A stretch of 64,000 nucleotides of DNA. Origin: Aliivibrio finisterrensis (GTDB lineage: Bacteria > Pseudomonadota > Gammaproteobacteria > Enterobacterales > Vibrionaceae). This document shows, piece after piece, positions 17,127 through 26,103 of this stretch. The stretch is taken from the NCBI RefSeq assembly GCF_008933155.1, contig NZ_WBVP01000009.1:62001-126000 (forward strand), given 5' to 3'. Both the position numbers and the translations under genes were made by a program. The notes under the pieces were generated by a model. It searched no databases, was not told the origin of the DNA, and was given only the letters and a program-made list of their open reading frames with translations. The stretch's first letter is position 1; each line of letters begins with the position of its first letter.

Positions 17127-17363
17127 ATGAAATTACTTGTTCGCAATCTTCCTCGCACCATGTCTGAATTCCAATTACGTGAAATGTTCCAAGCACACGG
17201 TTCATTCCAATACTGTAAATTAGTAATCGACGAAATTACAGGCGAATCAAAAGGTTTTGGTTTTGTTGAGATGCTAGTTGAAGAAGAAGCGTTAGCCGCG
17301 ATCGCAGCTGAAGACGGTAAAAAAATCGGTAAAGACAAAATTCGCGTAAAAGTAGCAGAATAA
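17127..17363 (+). CDS. RRM-domain RNA-binding protein
   Basis: This 78-residue protein consists of a single RNA-recognition motif. RNP2 is LLVRNLP (residues 3-9) and RNP1 is KGFGFVEM (about 41-48, with both aromatic positions). The beta-alpha-beta order and a final basic strand (DKIRVKVAE) complete the fold. Small RRM proteins of this kind occur in many marine gamma-proteobacteria and cyanobacteria and are thought to bind single-stranded RNA. The target is unknown. It lies between the porin and the rluA pair with hairpins on both sides, so it is probably a single-gene unit. Confidence 0.88.
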   Translation: MKLLVRNLPRTMSEFQLREMFQAHGSFQYCKLVIDEITGESKGFGFVEMLVEEEALAAIAAEDGKKIGKDKIRVKVAE

Positions 17364-17394
17364 ACACCTTACTTCTGTACACCAACGCATTCGA

Positions 17395-17435
17395 GTGATT
17401 CAAAAACACATGGTCTCTACCTAATTTTGAATCAC
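17395..17435 (+). terminator. Inverted repeat / probable terminator after the RRM gene
   Basis: The perfect 11-bp arms GTGATTCAAAA and TTTTGAATCAC surround a 19-nt loop and are followed by TTATCTTTATG. It lies 31 nt after the RRM stop codon. The loop is long and the T-tail is imperfect, so an operator for the next gene is an alternative. Confidence 0.5.
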
Positions 17436-17499
17436 TTATCTTTATGTGCGTCATTCTGCAATATCCCCCTATTTCATCCCTGCTAATATAGATATCATT

Positions 17500-19215
17500 A
17501 TGCCTACATCTGAACTGTGTTTTACCTCTTTTTCTCATCCAATTGACCATTACGCTTTGCCTGAGCGATTCACTTTTCCATTTTATTATGAACCCCACCC
17601 TTTATGTGAATTGGCTGCAGAACAGTTACAACGTCATCTGGAGAGTCAAACAGAATGGCAGCATAATTTTGGCTTAGAGAATGGCTTAGAAATACAAGAA
17701 AATAATAAAGCAATTGGTAAAATGTTTGGCGTACTGCTCGTTCAGCATATATCTGGCGAGGTTGGATTCTTATCTGCTTTTTCAGGAAAAGTCGCTGACA
17801 GTAATCACCTTCCCCATTTTGTTCCTCCTGTATTTGATATGTTAGAGGAAGATGGTTTTTTCAAAGCAGAGCTCGCTGAGATAACCGAAATTAATGCAAT
17901 CATTAAGCAACAACTAGCCAATCCATTACTCGCTGAATTAACAGCGGCAGTAAAAACAAAAAGCCTGACTTCAAAAGAACAATTAGAAGCACAGCGTCAG
18001 GAGATGATTGAAGGTCGAAAATCACGTAAAGCACAACGTGCAGAAGCCGAATTACACGCTCAAGATAACGATCAAGAAGCTATCGATGCACTAGAACAAT
18101 TAAAGATAAAATTGGGCAAAGAAAGTGTTCAAGAGAAAAATACGCTAAGAGATCTTAAGCTTTTTTGGGATAACGAAATCACTAGTATTCAAAGCCAATT
18201 AGATACATTTAATATCGAGCTTTCCACACTAAAAACAGCACGCAAAAATCTATCTAATGCACTACAAAAGAAGCTATTTCAGCAATATAAATTTTTAAAT
18301 ACCCATGGTATCGAAAAAGATCTCAATGAAATTTTCAAAGACACACCCAACCATATTCCCCCTGCAGGCTCTGGTGAATGTGCCGCTCCAAAACTGCTGC
18401 AATATGCGTTTACTCATGATTTAAAACCACTAGCATTAGCGGAGTTTTGGTGGGGTGTAGCCCCAAAATCTGAGATCCGTCAGCATAAGAAATTCTATGC
18501 TTCTTGCCAAAGTAAATGCCAACCAATTTTAGGTCACATGCTTGATGGAATTGAAATGGATGAAAACCCATTATTAATCAACCCAGCGGAAGGCAAAGAC
18601 ATCGACATAATTTATGAAGATGAATGTATGGTTGTCATTAATAAACCTGCAGATTTTTTATCTGTTCCTGGTAAGAATATTCAAGACTCTGTCTATACTC
18701 GTATTCAACAGCGTTACCCTAATGCTACTGGAGGATTGATCGTCCACCGCTTAGATATGGCAACCTCTGGTTTAATGATATTAGGACTAACCAAAAAAGC
18801 ACATAAACGATTACAAAAACAGTTTATCAACCGTACTATTGAGAAGCGATACACCGCCTTAATTGAAGGCGTATTAGCGCAAGATGAAGGAATGATAACA
18901 TTACCACTACGTGGTGATTTGTATGATCGCCCTCGTCAGCTCGTCTGCTTTGAACATGGAAAACCTGCAGAGACAACGTATCAAGTCATTGAACGCATAA
19001 AAAATAAAACTAAAGTTTATCTGTACCCAAAAACAGGACGCACACATCAATTACGAGTTCACTGCGCTCATAAGTTAGGCTTAAATATGCCGATTGCTGG
19101 CGATGATCTCTATGGTAAAAAAGCGAACCGATTACATTTGCACGCTGGCTATTTATCCCTAACACACCCGATGACCAAAGAACCGATGGAATTTGATATT
19201 GAGGCGGAGTTTTAA
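17500..19215 (+). CDS. RluA-family pseudouridine synthase with long N-terminal coiled-coil region (copy 1)
   Basis: 571 residues from ATG 17500. An in-frame GTG at 17446 is possible, but the paralog supports the shorter form. The C-terminal ~220 residues form an RluA-type domain: IIYEDECMVVINKPADFLSVPG, the catalytic HRLDMATSGL with Asp about 419, and KTGRTHQLRVHC. The N-terminal ~350 residues are absent from E. coli RluA: a conserved start (HYALPERFTFPFYYEPHPLC), a GKMFGVLLVQ...GFLSAFSG segment, a charged coiled coil of about 130 residues, then LALAEFWWGVAPKSEIRQHKKFY..CQSKC. It presumably isomerises uridine in rRNA and/or tRNA. The substrate is unknown. Its stop codon is 1 bp from the start of copy 2, so the two are coupled. 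Confidence 0.88.
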   Translation: MPTSELCFTSFSHPIDHYALPERFTFPFYYEPHPLCELAAEQLQRHLESQTEWQHNFGLENGLEIQENNKAIGKMFGVLLVQHISGEVGFLSAFSGKVADSNHLPHFVPPVFDMLEEDGFFKAELAEITEINAIIKQQLANPLLAELTAAVKTKSLTSKEQLEAQRQEMIEGRKSRKAQRAEAELHAQDNDQEAIDALEQLKIKLGKESVQEKNTLRDLKLFWDNEITSIQSQLDTFNIELSTLKTARKNLSNALQKKLFQQYKFLNTHGIEKDLNEIFKDTPNHIPPAGSGECAAPKLLQYAFTHDLKPLALAEFWWGVAPKSEIRQHKKFYASCQSKCQPILGHMLDGIEMDENPLLINPAEGKDIDIIYEDECMVVINKPADFLSVPGKNIQDSVYTRIQQRYPNATGGLIVHRLDMATSGLMILGLTKKAHKRLQKQFINRTIEKRYTALIEGVLAQDEGMITLPLRGDLYDRPRQLVCFEHGKPAETTYQVIERIKNKTKVYLYPKTGRTHQLRVHCAHKLGLNMPIAGDDLYGKKANRLHLHAGYLSLTHPMTKEPMEFDIEAEF

Positions 19216-19216
19216 T

Positions 19217-20920
19217 ATGTCACAAGATAAAATGACACACTCAAAATTCACACCATTCTCAAGTCAAACAGACTCCTACGCAATTCCAGAAAGGTTTACG
19301 TTTCCTTATTATTATGCTCCGCATCCACTGGCATCATTAGCTATAGCGGAACTACAAGATTTTCTCGGTAACCAACAAACATGGCATCATGACTTTACTA
19401 AGCAAGGTAAGATGTTTGCTGTTCTTGTGGTAAAAAATCAGCAAGGAGAACTGGGTTACCTGTCTTCTTTTACAGGTACACTTGCAGATTCAGAAGATAG
19501 CTTGGACCAGGCTCCTGATTTTTTTGTCGATGCCATTTTTGATAAACAAGCACACCATAAACTATTTTCACATCAAGAAAGCGAAATTGAATCACTTAAA
19601 TCGCGTATTTCTCAATTAGAGAGTTCACCCTCGTTTATCGCATTAACAGAAAAGTTATCGGTAAGTACGGTACAGTCAGAGCAAGAGATCTCTGCGTTTC
19701 AACAATCAATAGCAGTGGCAAAAAAAGAACGAAAGCAGCGACGTGCCCAAGCAGAATCTTTGGCTGACTCATCATCTACTGAAAAGCTAGCAGCGTTAAT
19801 TGCTGAACTTGGTAACCAAAGTAGCCGTGAAAAGAGAGATTTAAAGCAATTAAAACAGCAATGGCAACAAACTATTGCTGACTTGACCCAACAACACAAT
19901 GAATACACTCACCATATTGATTTACATAAAAATCAGCTCAATAAATTGCTGAAAAAAATAGATATAGATACGCTAAAAGCAACTCAGTTTATTAATCAAT
20001 CTGGCGTAATTAAGAGCTTATTTGAACTGTTTAAACAAAGTGTTCCTGAACAGGCGCAAACCCCAATCCCTTATTCTAGCGAGCAGAATTTACCAAAACT
20101 GCTACAAACGGCTTTTCGTTTCGACTATACACCAATTGCACTCGGTGAATTTTGGTGGGGTTCTTCGCCTTATGAACAAGTTCGCCAGCATAAAAACCTT
20201 TATCCTGTGTGCCAAAGTAAATGCTTTGAGATCCTTGAACATATGCTTACTGGAATTAACCTTGATGAAAGTCCATTAGAACAGACACCGTCTTATGGCA
20301 AAGAGTTAGACATCGTTTATGAAGATGATGTAATGGTTGTAGTGAATAAACCCGCTGAGTTTTTATCGGTATCTGGAAAATTTATTGCTGATTCTGTTCA
20401 TGCTCGCATTCAGGCACGCTATCCTAGTGCTACTGGCCCATTAATTGTTCACCGGTTGGATATGTCGACATCTGGTTTATTAGTGCTAACACTTACGCCA
20501 GAGACGAATAAACAAGTACAGAAACAGTTTATTGAACGAACGGTAGAGAAGCGTTACACCGCTCTACTGGAAGGTAATATCGACAACGACACGGGTATTA
20601 TTACTCTGCCATTATATGGAGATATGGAAGACAGACCTCGCCAAATGGTTTGTCATCATAAAGGCCGAAGTGCCGAGACTAGTTACCAAGTGATTGCTCG
20701 TGCTAATAATAAAACCAAGGTTTACCTTTATCCTAAGACTGGGCGGACCCATCAATTGCGAGTTCATTGCTCACATCAAGCAGGATTAAACACCCCTATT
20801 GTGGGGGATGATTTATATGGTTTTAAAGCAGATAGACTGCATTTACACGCAGGGTATTTAAAGTTACGTCACCCTGTTACCAATATTGAAATGGAATTTG
20901 AAGTTGATGCTGAATTTTAA
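19217..20920 (+). CDS. RluA-family pseudouridine synthase with long N-terminal coiled-coil region (copy 2)
   Basis: 567 residues, with the same architecture as the preceding gene: YAIPERFTFPYYYAPHPLAS start, GKMFAVLVV..LGYLSSFTG segment, long charged coiled coil (about residues 110-265), LGEFWWGSSPYEQVRQHKNLYPVCQSKC, then the catalytic domain with HRLDMSTSGL (Asp about 415) and KTGRTHQLRVHC. The last 59 residues of the two proteins match at about 43 positions by eye, while the coiled coils have diverged strongly. This indicates a tandem duplication followed by divergence. The GGAG ribosome site lies within the 3' end of copy 1. Substrates may differ between copies, and this cannot be read from the sequence. 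Confidence 0.88.
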   Translation: MSQDKMTHSKFTPFSSQTDSYAIPERFTFPYYYAPHPLASLAIAELQDFLGNQQTWHHDFTKQGKMFAVLVVKNQQGELGYLSSFTGTLADSEDSLDQAPDFFVDAIFDKQAHHKLFSHQESEIESLKSRISQLESSPSFIALTEKLSVSTVQSEQEISAFQQSIAVAKKERKQRRAQAESLADSSSTEKLAALIAELGNQSSREKRDLKQLKQQWQQTIADLTQQHNEYTHHIDLHKNQLNKLLKKIDIDTLKATQFINQSGVIKSLFELFKQSVPEQAQTPIPYSSEQNLPKLLQTAFRFDYTPIALGEFWWGSSPYEQVRQHKNLYPVCQSKCFEILEHMLTGINLDESPLEQTPSYGKELDIVYEDDVMVVVNKPAEFLSVSGKFIADSVHARIQARYPSATGPLIVHRLDMSTSGLLVLTLTPETNKQVQKQFIERTVEKRYTALLEGNIDNDTGIITLPLYGDMEDRPRQMVCHHKGRSAETSYQVIARANNKTKVYLYPKTGRTHQLRVHCSHQAGLNTPIVGDDLYGFKADRLHLHAGYLKLRHPVTNIEMEFEVDAEF

Positions 20921-21161
20921 ATTCAAACTAATGCCAATGTAACTAAAGGACTGATACGATGCCGTGTCAGTTTTTTCTCCTTATCCATCAAGTAAAGATT
21001 GCTTTTTTTCGTAAAAGAGTTATTTTCCTTCATCTTATAAATCACTCGGTAACTATCGCCGATTATAAAAAGTCCTTAATCAAGCACTTTTCTCTACCCA
21101 ATTTATGGCTCAATATTATGAGCGATCGCTTGTCTATCTATTTTATAATGAATGATTAACT

Positions 21162-22241
21162 ATGTTTAAGTACGCACCTCGAATCGATTACCCACTACTG
21201 ATAGCCATTTCATTATTGATTTTGCTTGGCTCTCTAACTGTATGGAGTGCTAGTGGTTTTAGTGAGCCAATGTTAGAACGACACCTTATTCGAGCTATCA
21301 TTGCTCTTGGCTGTATTGTTGTCATGTCGAGTATTCCACCAAGAACCTACGAACGAATTACACCCTATTTATTTGCTTTGGCTGTTATTCTTCTTCTTGG
21401 TGTTATTGTCGCAGGCGACAGTACTAACGGCTCTCAACGCTGGTTAGCTATTGGGCCTATTCGATTCCAGCCATCAGAATTAGTGAAGGTCGCCATTCCT
21501 CTTATGGTTGCATGGATTCTAGTTGCTGAAGCCGGACGCCCCGATGCTAAAAAAATCCTTATCTGCTTATTGGTAACCGCTATTCCTGCCGGTTTGATTT
21601 TTATTCAACCCGATCTTGATGGTGCTATATTTACTATTATTTATGCACTATTTGTCCTTTATTTTGCAGGAATGAGTTGGAAAATTATTGGTTCTTTTCT
21701 CGGAGGAATTGCCGTTATCGTTCCAATGCTATGGATCTTTGTGATGGCAGCTTATCAAAAAAAGCGTGTAACTCAGTTTCTTGATCCTGAATCTGATCCT
21801 CTTGGTGCTGGCTACCAAATTATTCAGTCATTAATTGCTGTCGGTTCTGGTGGAATGCGTGGTAAAGGTTGGATGAATGCAACACAAGGACAACTTGGTT
21901 TCATTCCTGAAAGTCATACTGATTTTATTTTTTCAACCTATGCTGAAGAATGGGGCTTTTTCGGATGTTTGCTCTTACTCGGATTATATCTGTTTATTAC
22001 AGGCCGAGTGATTTGGCTTTCATACCAGTGTGATTCCTCATTCAACCGCTTAGTAAGTGTTACTTTTGCCCTTAGTTTCTTTTTATATGCATTTATCAAT
22101 ATAGGCATGGTAACGGGCTTATTACCTGTAATGGGAAGTCCTTTACCCTTCTTTAGTTATGGTGGGACTGCAATGATAACTCAAGGGATTTGCTTCGGTA
22201 TTATTATGTCTCTGTGCCTAAATAAAGCATATAAACCTTAA
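21162..22241 (+). CDS. RodA/FtsW/SpoVE-family protein (stand-alone RodA paralog)
   Basis: This 359-residue polytopic inner-membrane protein of the SEDS peptidoglycan polymerase family has about ten membrane segments. The motifs GSQRWLAIGPIRFQPSELVKVAIP, IQPDLDGAIF, QSLIAVGSGGMRGKGW, the conserved acidic ESHTDFIFSTYAEEWGF loop, and GLLPVMGSPLPFFSYGGTAM are characteristic and appear intact. RodA normally sits next to the PBP2 gene mrdA, but neither neighbour here is a penicillin-binding protein. It is therefore probably a second RodA, although it could be the only copy in a rearranged locus. No strong ribosome site is seen before the ATG. The upstream 240 bp hold no other supported gene. Confidence 0.85.
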   Translation: MFKYAPRIDYPLLIAISLLILLGSLTVWSASGFSEPMLERHLIRAIIALGCIVVMSSIPPRTYERITPYLFALAVILLLGVIVAGDSTNGSQRWLAIGPIRFQPSELVKVAIPLMVAWILVAEAGRPDAKKILICLLVTAIPAGLIFIQPDLDGAIFTIIYALFVLYFAGMSWKIIGSFLGGIAVIVPMLWIFVMAAYQKKRVTQFLDPESDPLGAGYQIIQSLIAVGSGGMRGKGWMNATQGQLGFIPESHTDFIFSTYAEEWGFFGCLLLLGLYLFITGRVIWLSYQCDSSFNRLVSVTFALSFFLYAFINIGMVTGLLPVMGSPLPFFSYGGTAMITQGICFGIIMSLCLNKAYKP

Positions 22242-22305
22242 TAATCAATAAATTAAAACAGTAAAAGATGATATCGAGATTGTGTTTATCGTGTCTCACT
22301 TTTAA

Positions 22306-22368
22306 TATGAACTTTTTATGACAGTGAATATTTATAGTGACATTTTCAATAAGTTAGCATAATCTCGA
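22306..22368. repeat. 63-bp direct repeat, copy A (upstream of gltS)
   Basis: It starts TATGAACTTTTTATGACAGT and ends AATCTCGA. By eye it matches 57 of 63 positions with 23768-23830, without gaps. It ends 90 bp before the gltS start. The shared blocks TATGACAGTG and TAGTGAC could be a regulator site or part of a promoter. Confidence 0.75.
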
Positions 22369-22458
22369 ATATTCCTAACAATGTAATCTAGGAAAACACT
22401 TAAACTACCTAGACTTGCATCGTACCTATTGGTTTGATAATTATAACTTCGAGCTTCT

Positions 22459-23682
22459 ATGACAAACACTTTATCTATCGGCGCATTAGAATCGTTTCTA
22501 ATTGCAATTGCCGTGCTGTTTCTGGGTCATTTCATTAATTCTAAAGTTGACCTCTTTAAACGATACAATATTCCTGAACCTATCGTCGGCGGATTAATTG
22601 TAGCCTTTGCCATTACTATTTTACACTTTCAAGGCGTAAGTCTTGAGTTCTCTCTACCCTTGCAAAACACCTTCATGCTAATGTTTTTTAGCACGGTCGG
22701 CCTTGCCGCCAACTATACACAACTACTAAAAGGCGGTACTAAAGTATTCCTTTTCCTAGCTGTTGCTTCATTCTATATCATCATACAAAATGCAGTTGGT
22801 GTTGGACTTGCTAGCGCAATGGGGTTAGACCCACTAATGGGGCTTATTGCAGGCTCAATAACACTCTCTGGTGGACACGGAACAGGGGCAGCTTGGTCAC
22901 AAACCTTTGCGGAAAACTACCAAATCAATACACTAGAGTTAGCAATGGCTTCTGCTACTTTTGGTTTAATCATGGGCGGTTTAATTGGTAGCCCAATTGC
23001 ACAACGATTAATTCAAAAGCATAATTTAGAATCAGAGTATGGTGTGGGTGTTGATACTCACACCCGCTTCCCAGAGCTTGTCACTTATAATGAGCGTGAA
23101 GAAGATAAAGTCACAGCGAAAAAAGTAATTGAAATGCTGTTTATCTTGCTTATCTGTGTGGTTGGATCTAAGTATTTAAGTCAATTTGTAAATAGCTTCG
23201 ACATTGCTTGGTTAAAAATCCCCGATTTTGTTTACGCTTTATTTGTCGGTGTATTCATTACTAATCTCTGTGAGATCACTAAAGCACGTAAAATTGACAC
23301 TGAAACGGTTGATATTTTAGGAACGGTTTCGCTTTCCTTATTCTTGGCAATGGCATTGATGAGCTTAAAACTGTGGAATATTTTTGACTTAGCCATACCT
23401 TTCTTAATTATATTAACGGTTCAAACTATCGTTCTGGCATTATTTTCGTACTTCATTACTTTCCGTGCGATGGGATCAAACTATGATGCGGCAGTAATGG
23501 TTGGTGGCCATTGTGGCTTTGGCCTAGGTGCAACACCAACAGCAGTGATGAATATGGGGTCTTTGGTTTCTCGCTTTGGTCCATCTCCACAAGCGTTTAT
23601 GGTTGTTCCAATTGTTGGCGCATTCTTTATCGATATAACCAACCTAATCATTCTTCAGGCTTACATTAGTTTTATTGGTTAG
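22459..23682 (+). CDS. gltS: Sodium/glutamate symporter GltS (complete copy)
   Basis: This 407-residue Na+/L-glutamate symporter has about ten membrane segments in two inverted halves. The N-terminal half shows FKRYNIPEPIVGGLIVA and LSGGHGTGAAWSQTF (re-entrant loop 1). The C-terminal half shows GGHCGFGLGATPTAVMNM (re-entrant loop 2) and RFGPSPQAFMVVPIVGAFFIDI. Length is standard. It is the second gltS on this strand within 22 kb (see 1-504). It is preceded by repeat copy A and followed by a terminator. The ribosome site is weak. No operon partner is apparent. Confidence 0.96.
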   Translation: MTNTLSIGALESFLIAIAVLFLGHFINSKVDLFKRYNIPEPIVGGLIVAFAITILHFQGVSLEFSLPLQNTFMLMFFSTVGLAANYTQLLKGGTKVFLFLAVASFYIIIQNAVGVGLASAMGLDPLMGLIAGSITLSGGHGTGAAWSQTFAENYQINTLELAMASATFGLIMGGLIGSPIAQRLIQKHNLESEYGVGVDTHTRFPELVTYNEREEDKVTAKKVIEMLFILLICVVGSKYLSQFVNSFDIAWLKIPDFVYALFVGVFITNLCEITKARKIDTETVDILGTVSLSLFLAMALMSLKLWNIFDLAIPFLIILTVQTIVLALFSYFITFRAMGSNYDAAVMVGGHCGFGLGATPTAVMNMGSLVSRFGPSPQAFMVVPIVGAFFIDITNLIILQAYISFIG

Positions 23683-23718
23683 ATCAAGGTATCTAACTGA
23701 TTTAAAGATTAAAATAGA

Positions 23719-23754
23719 AAAAGTTCGAATGGCTAATATTCGATCTTTTTTTTA
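23719..23754 (+). terminator. Terminator after gltS copy 2
   Basis: The arms AAGTTCGAAT and ATTCGATCTT (one mismatch) around GGCTAAT run into eight T residues. Confidence 0.8.
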
Positions 23755-23767
23755 TCTATAATTCAAT

Positions 23768-23830
23768 TATGAACTTTTTATGACAGTGTATATTTTTAGT
23801 GACTTTATCAATAAGTTAACTTAATCTCGA
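23768..23830. repeat. 63-bp direct repeat, copy B (upstream of dedA)
   Basis: Second copy of the repeat at 22306-22368, same orientation, six substitutions. It ends 50 bp before the dedA-family start. The two copies bracket gltS together with its terminator. Confidence 0.75.
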
Positions 23831-23880
23831 TCTACCTACCTTAATTAGTTTACGACTTATTTTTCGTCTGGAGAATGGCG

Positions 23881-24546
23881 ATGTTTGACTCATTTGTTTC
23901 GATTTTAACGGCTCTTTGGCAACAAGATTTCACCGTACTACAAAATCCAGCAAGTATGACGATGATTTACTTTTGTTTAATTTTATTTATTTGGTTAGAA
24001 AGCGCCTTTATACCTGCAGCTCCTCTTCCTTGTGACAGTGTCGTTATCCTTGCGGGCTCACTGGCCGCAGCAAATGTGATCAGTTACCCTGTGATTGTGG
24101 CTGGTCTCATTATGGCGGCGGCGATAGGTAGTCAACTTGCCTTTATTCAAGGCCGTTGGTTACATAAGTTCCCAATGATTCAAAAGTGGATCAATACGGT
24201 TCCTGCTCATCGTTTACAAACGGTAGATTCCTTACTTGCTAAGCATGGTCTAATTGCACTGTTCGTCGCTCGCTTTATTCCAGTTGTGCGCCCTCTTCTT
24301 CCGTTAATGATGGGGTTAAGAATGCAAAAAGCATCACGCTTCCATTATTTTGCTTGGATGAGTGCGATTATCTGGATTCTTCTATTAACTGGCTTTGGTT
24401 ATTCACTTTCATTCTTGCCTGAGAAATTAGCTAAATACATCACAATGGCTCTTATGGCTGCACCTGTGATTACATTAACGATTGCGATTGGCAGCTTTAT
24501 TAGTGGCTACTGTGTAAAAAGATACCGCAGAAAGCGCATTATTTAA
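23881..24546 (+). CDS. DedA-family membrane protein
   Basis: This 221-residue inner-membrane protein has the DedA (SNARE-associated) domain: an ESAFIPAAPLPCDSVVILAGSLAA segment (two re-entrant helices) and the signature FVARFIPVVRPLLPLMMGLRMQKASRFHYFAW, followed by two C-terminal helices and a basic tail. DedA proteins support membrane homeostasis; some members flip undecaprenyl phosphate or phospholipids. The substrate here is unknown. ATG 23881 is chosen because GGAG lies 7 nt upstream. The ATG at 23875 is too close to that site. A strong terminator follows. Confidence 0.88.
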   Translation: MFDSFVSILTALWQQDFTVLQNPASMTMIYFCLILFIWLESAFIPAAPLPCDSVVILAGSLAAANVISYPVIVAGLIMAAAIGSQLAFIQGRWLHKFPMIQKWINTVPAHRLQTVDSLLAKHGLIALFVARFIPVVRPLLPLMMGLRMQKASRFHYFAWMSAIIWILLLTGFGYSLSFLPEKLAKYITMALMAAPVITLTIAIGSFISGYCVKRYRRKRII

Positions 24547-24563
24547 TAGCTCTTTCATTCAAA

Positions 24564-24608
24564 TAAAAAAAAAGCCCTTAACTCATTATAAGTTAAGGGC
24601 TTTTTTAT
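24564..24608. terminator. Bidirectional terminator between dedA and gnd
   Basis: The arms AAAAAGCCCTTAACT and AGTTAAGGGCTTTTT are perfectly complementary with A and T runs outside, between converging genes. Confidence 0.92.
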
Positions 24609-24626
24609 TATCTATCAACGTTATGA

Positions 24627-26075
24627 TTATACGTCATAAGTTGTAGAAGCTGTGTCACCACCTGTACCAGTCCAGTTTGTGTGGAAGAATTCACCACGTG
24701 GACGGTCAGTACGCTCATAAGTGTGAGCACCGAAGTAGTCACGTTGAGCTTGTAGAAGGTTCGCTGGAAGACGAGCTGTAGTGTAGCCGTCTAGGAACGT
24801 TAGTGCAGAAGTCATACATGGCATTGGGATGCCTGATTCCATAGACTTAGCTGCAACTTTACGCCAAGCGCCCATGCAGTTATCTAGGATACCTTTAAAG
24901 TAAGCATCTGAACCTAAGAATGCGATCTCTGGGTTTGCTTCATAAGCATCACGAATGTTACCTAGGAATGCAGAACGGATGATACAACCGCCACGCCACA
25001 TTAGAGCAACGTTACCGTAATTTAGATCCCAGCCATTTTCGTTCGACGCTTCACGCATTAGCATGAAACCTTGAGCATAAGAGATGATCTTAGAAGCAAG
25101 TAGAGCCTGACGAATTGCATCAACCCACTCTTGCTTGTCGCCTTCAACTGGAGCTACAGTCTTGCCGAACAGTTTCTCAGCTTCAACACGTTGATCTTTA
25201 AGTGCAGATAGGCAACGAGAGAATACAGACTCAGTGATTAGAGTCAGTGGGATACCCATGTCTAGTGCGTTGATACCTGTCCATTTACCTGTACCTTTTT
25301 GGCCAGCAGTGTCTAGGATCTTCTCAACTAAAGCTTCACCGTCTTCATCTTTGTAGCCAAGGATGTCAGCTGTGATTTCAACTAGGTAGCTGTCTAGCTC
25401 AGTTTTGTTCCACTCTGCAAATACAGCCTGCATTTCGTCGTGGTTCATACCTAGGCCATCTTTCATGAACTGGTATGCTTCAGTGATAAGCTGCATGTCA
25501 CCGTATTCGATGCCATTGTGAACCATCTTAACGAAGTGACCTGCACCGTCGTTACCAACCCAATCACAACAAGGCTCACCCGCGTCAGTTTTCGCAGAGA
25601 TACCTTGGAAGATAGGCTTAACCGCTTCCCAAGCTTCAGGAGAACCACCTGGCATGATAGAAGGACCAAAACGAGCGCCTTCTTCACCACCAGAAACTCC
25701 CGTACCGATGAAATGAATGCCTTTCTCGCGAAGAGCAGCAACACGGCGATTTGTGTCTGGGAAGTTAGTGTTACCACCATCAATGATGATGTCACCTTTT
25801 TCTAGAAGTGGTACAAGCTTATCGATAAACGTATCTACAACATCACCAGCACGTACCATAAGCATTACTTTACGTGGTGCTTCAAGTTTTTCAACTAGCT
25901 CTTCTAGAGTGTAAGCACCAACAATGTTAGTTCCTTTAGCAGGGCCTTCTAGGAACTCGTCTACTTTAGCAGCAGTACGGTTGTGAGCCACAACTTTGAA
26001 GCCGTGGTCGTTCATGTTTAGGATAAGGTTCTGACCCATTACTGCTAGGCCGATTACACCGATATCACCTTTCAT
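24627..26075 (-). CDS. gnd: 6-phosphogluconate dehydrogenase, decarboxylating
   Basis: 482 residues. The Rossmann motif IGVIGLAVMGQNLILNMNDHGF opens the protein. FIGTGVSGGEEGARFGPSIMPGG and the catalytic region HFVKMVHNGIEYGDMQLI follow, and the C-terminal tail (RLPANLLQAQRDYFGAHTYERTD) is intact. It oxidises 6-phosphogluconate to ribulose-5-phosphate with NADP+. It is the third gene of zwf-pgl-gnd and lies 28 bp after pgl with AAGGAG at good spacing. The operon carries the complete oxidative branch. Confidence 0.98.
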   Translation of the reverse strand: MKGDIGVIGLAVMGQNLILNMNDHGFKVVAHNRTAAKVDEFLEGPAKGTNIVGAYTLEELVEKLEAPRKVMLMVRAGDVVDTFIDKLVPLLEKGDIIIDGGNTNFPDTNRRVAALREKGIHFIGTGVSGGEEGARFGPSIMPGGSPEAWEAVKPIFQGISAKTDAGEPCCDWVGNDGAGHFVKMVHNGIEYGDMQLITEAYQFMKDGLGMNHDEMQAVFAEWNKTELDSYLVEITADILGYKDEDGEALVEKILDTAGQKGTGKWTGINALDMGIPLTLITESVFSRCLSALKDQRVEAEKLFGKTVAPVEGDKQEWVDAIRQALLASKIISYAQGFMLMREASNENGWDLNYGNVALMWRGGCIIRSAFLGNIRDAYEANPEIAFLGSDAYFKGILDNCMGAWRKVAAKSMESGIPMPCMTSALTFLDGYTTARLPANLLQAQRDYFGAHTYERTDRPRGEFFHTNWTGTGGDTASTTYDV

Positions 26076-26103
26076 TATTTTATCTCCTTGCGGCTATCTG
26101 CGA

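Noticed and set aside
20959-21159. 66-codon frame before the rodA-like gene
   Set aside because: No ribosome site, no family pattern, and erratic hydrophobic/basic composition; treated as non-coding.
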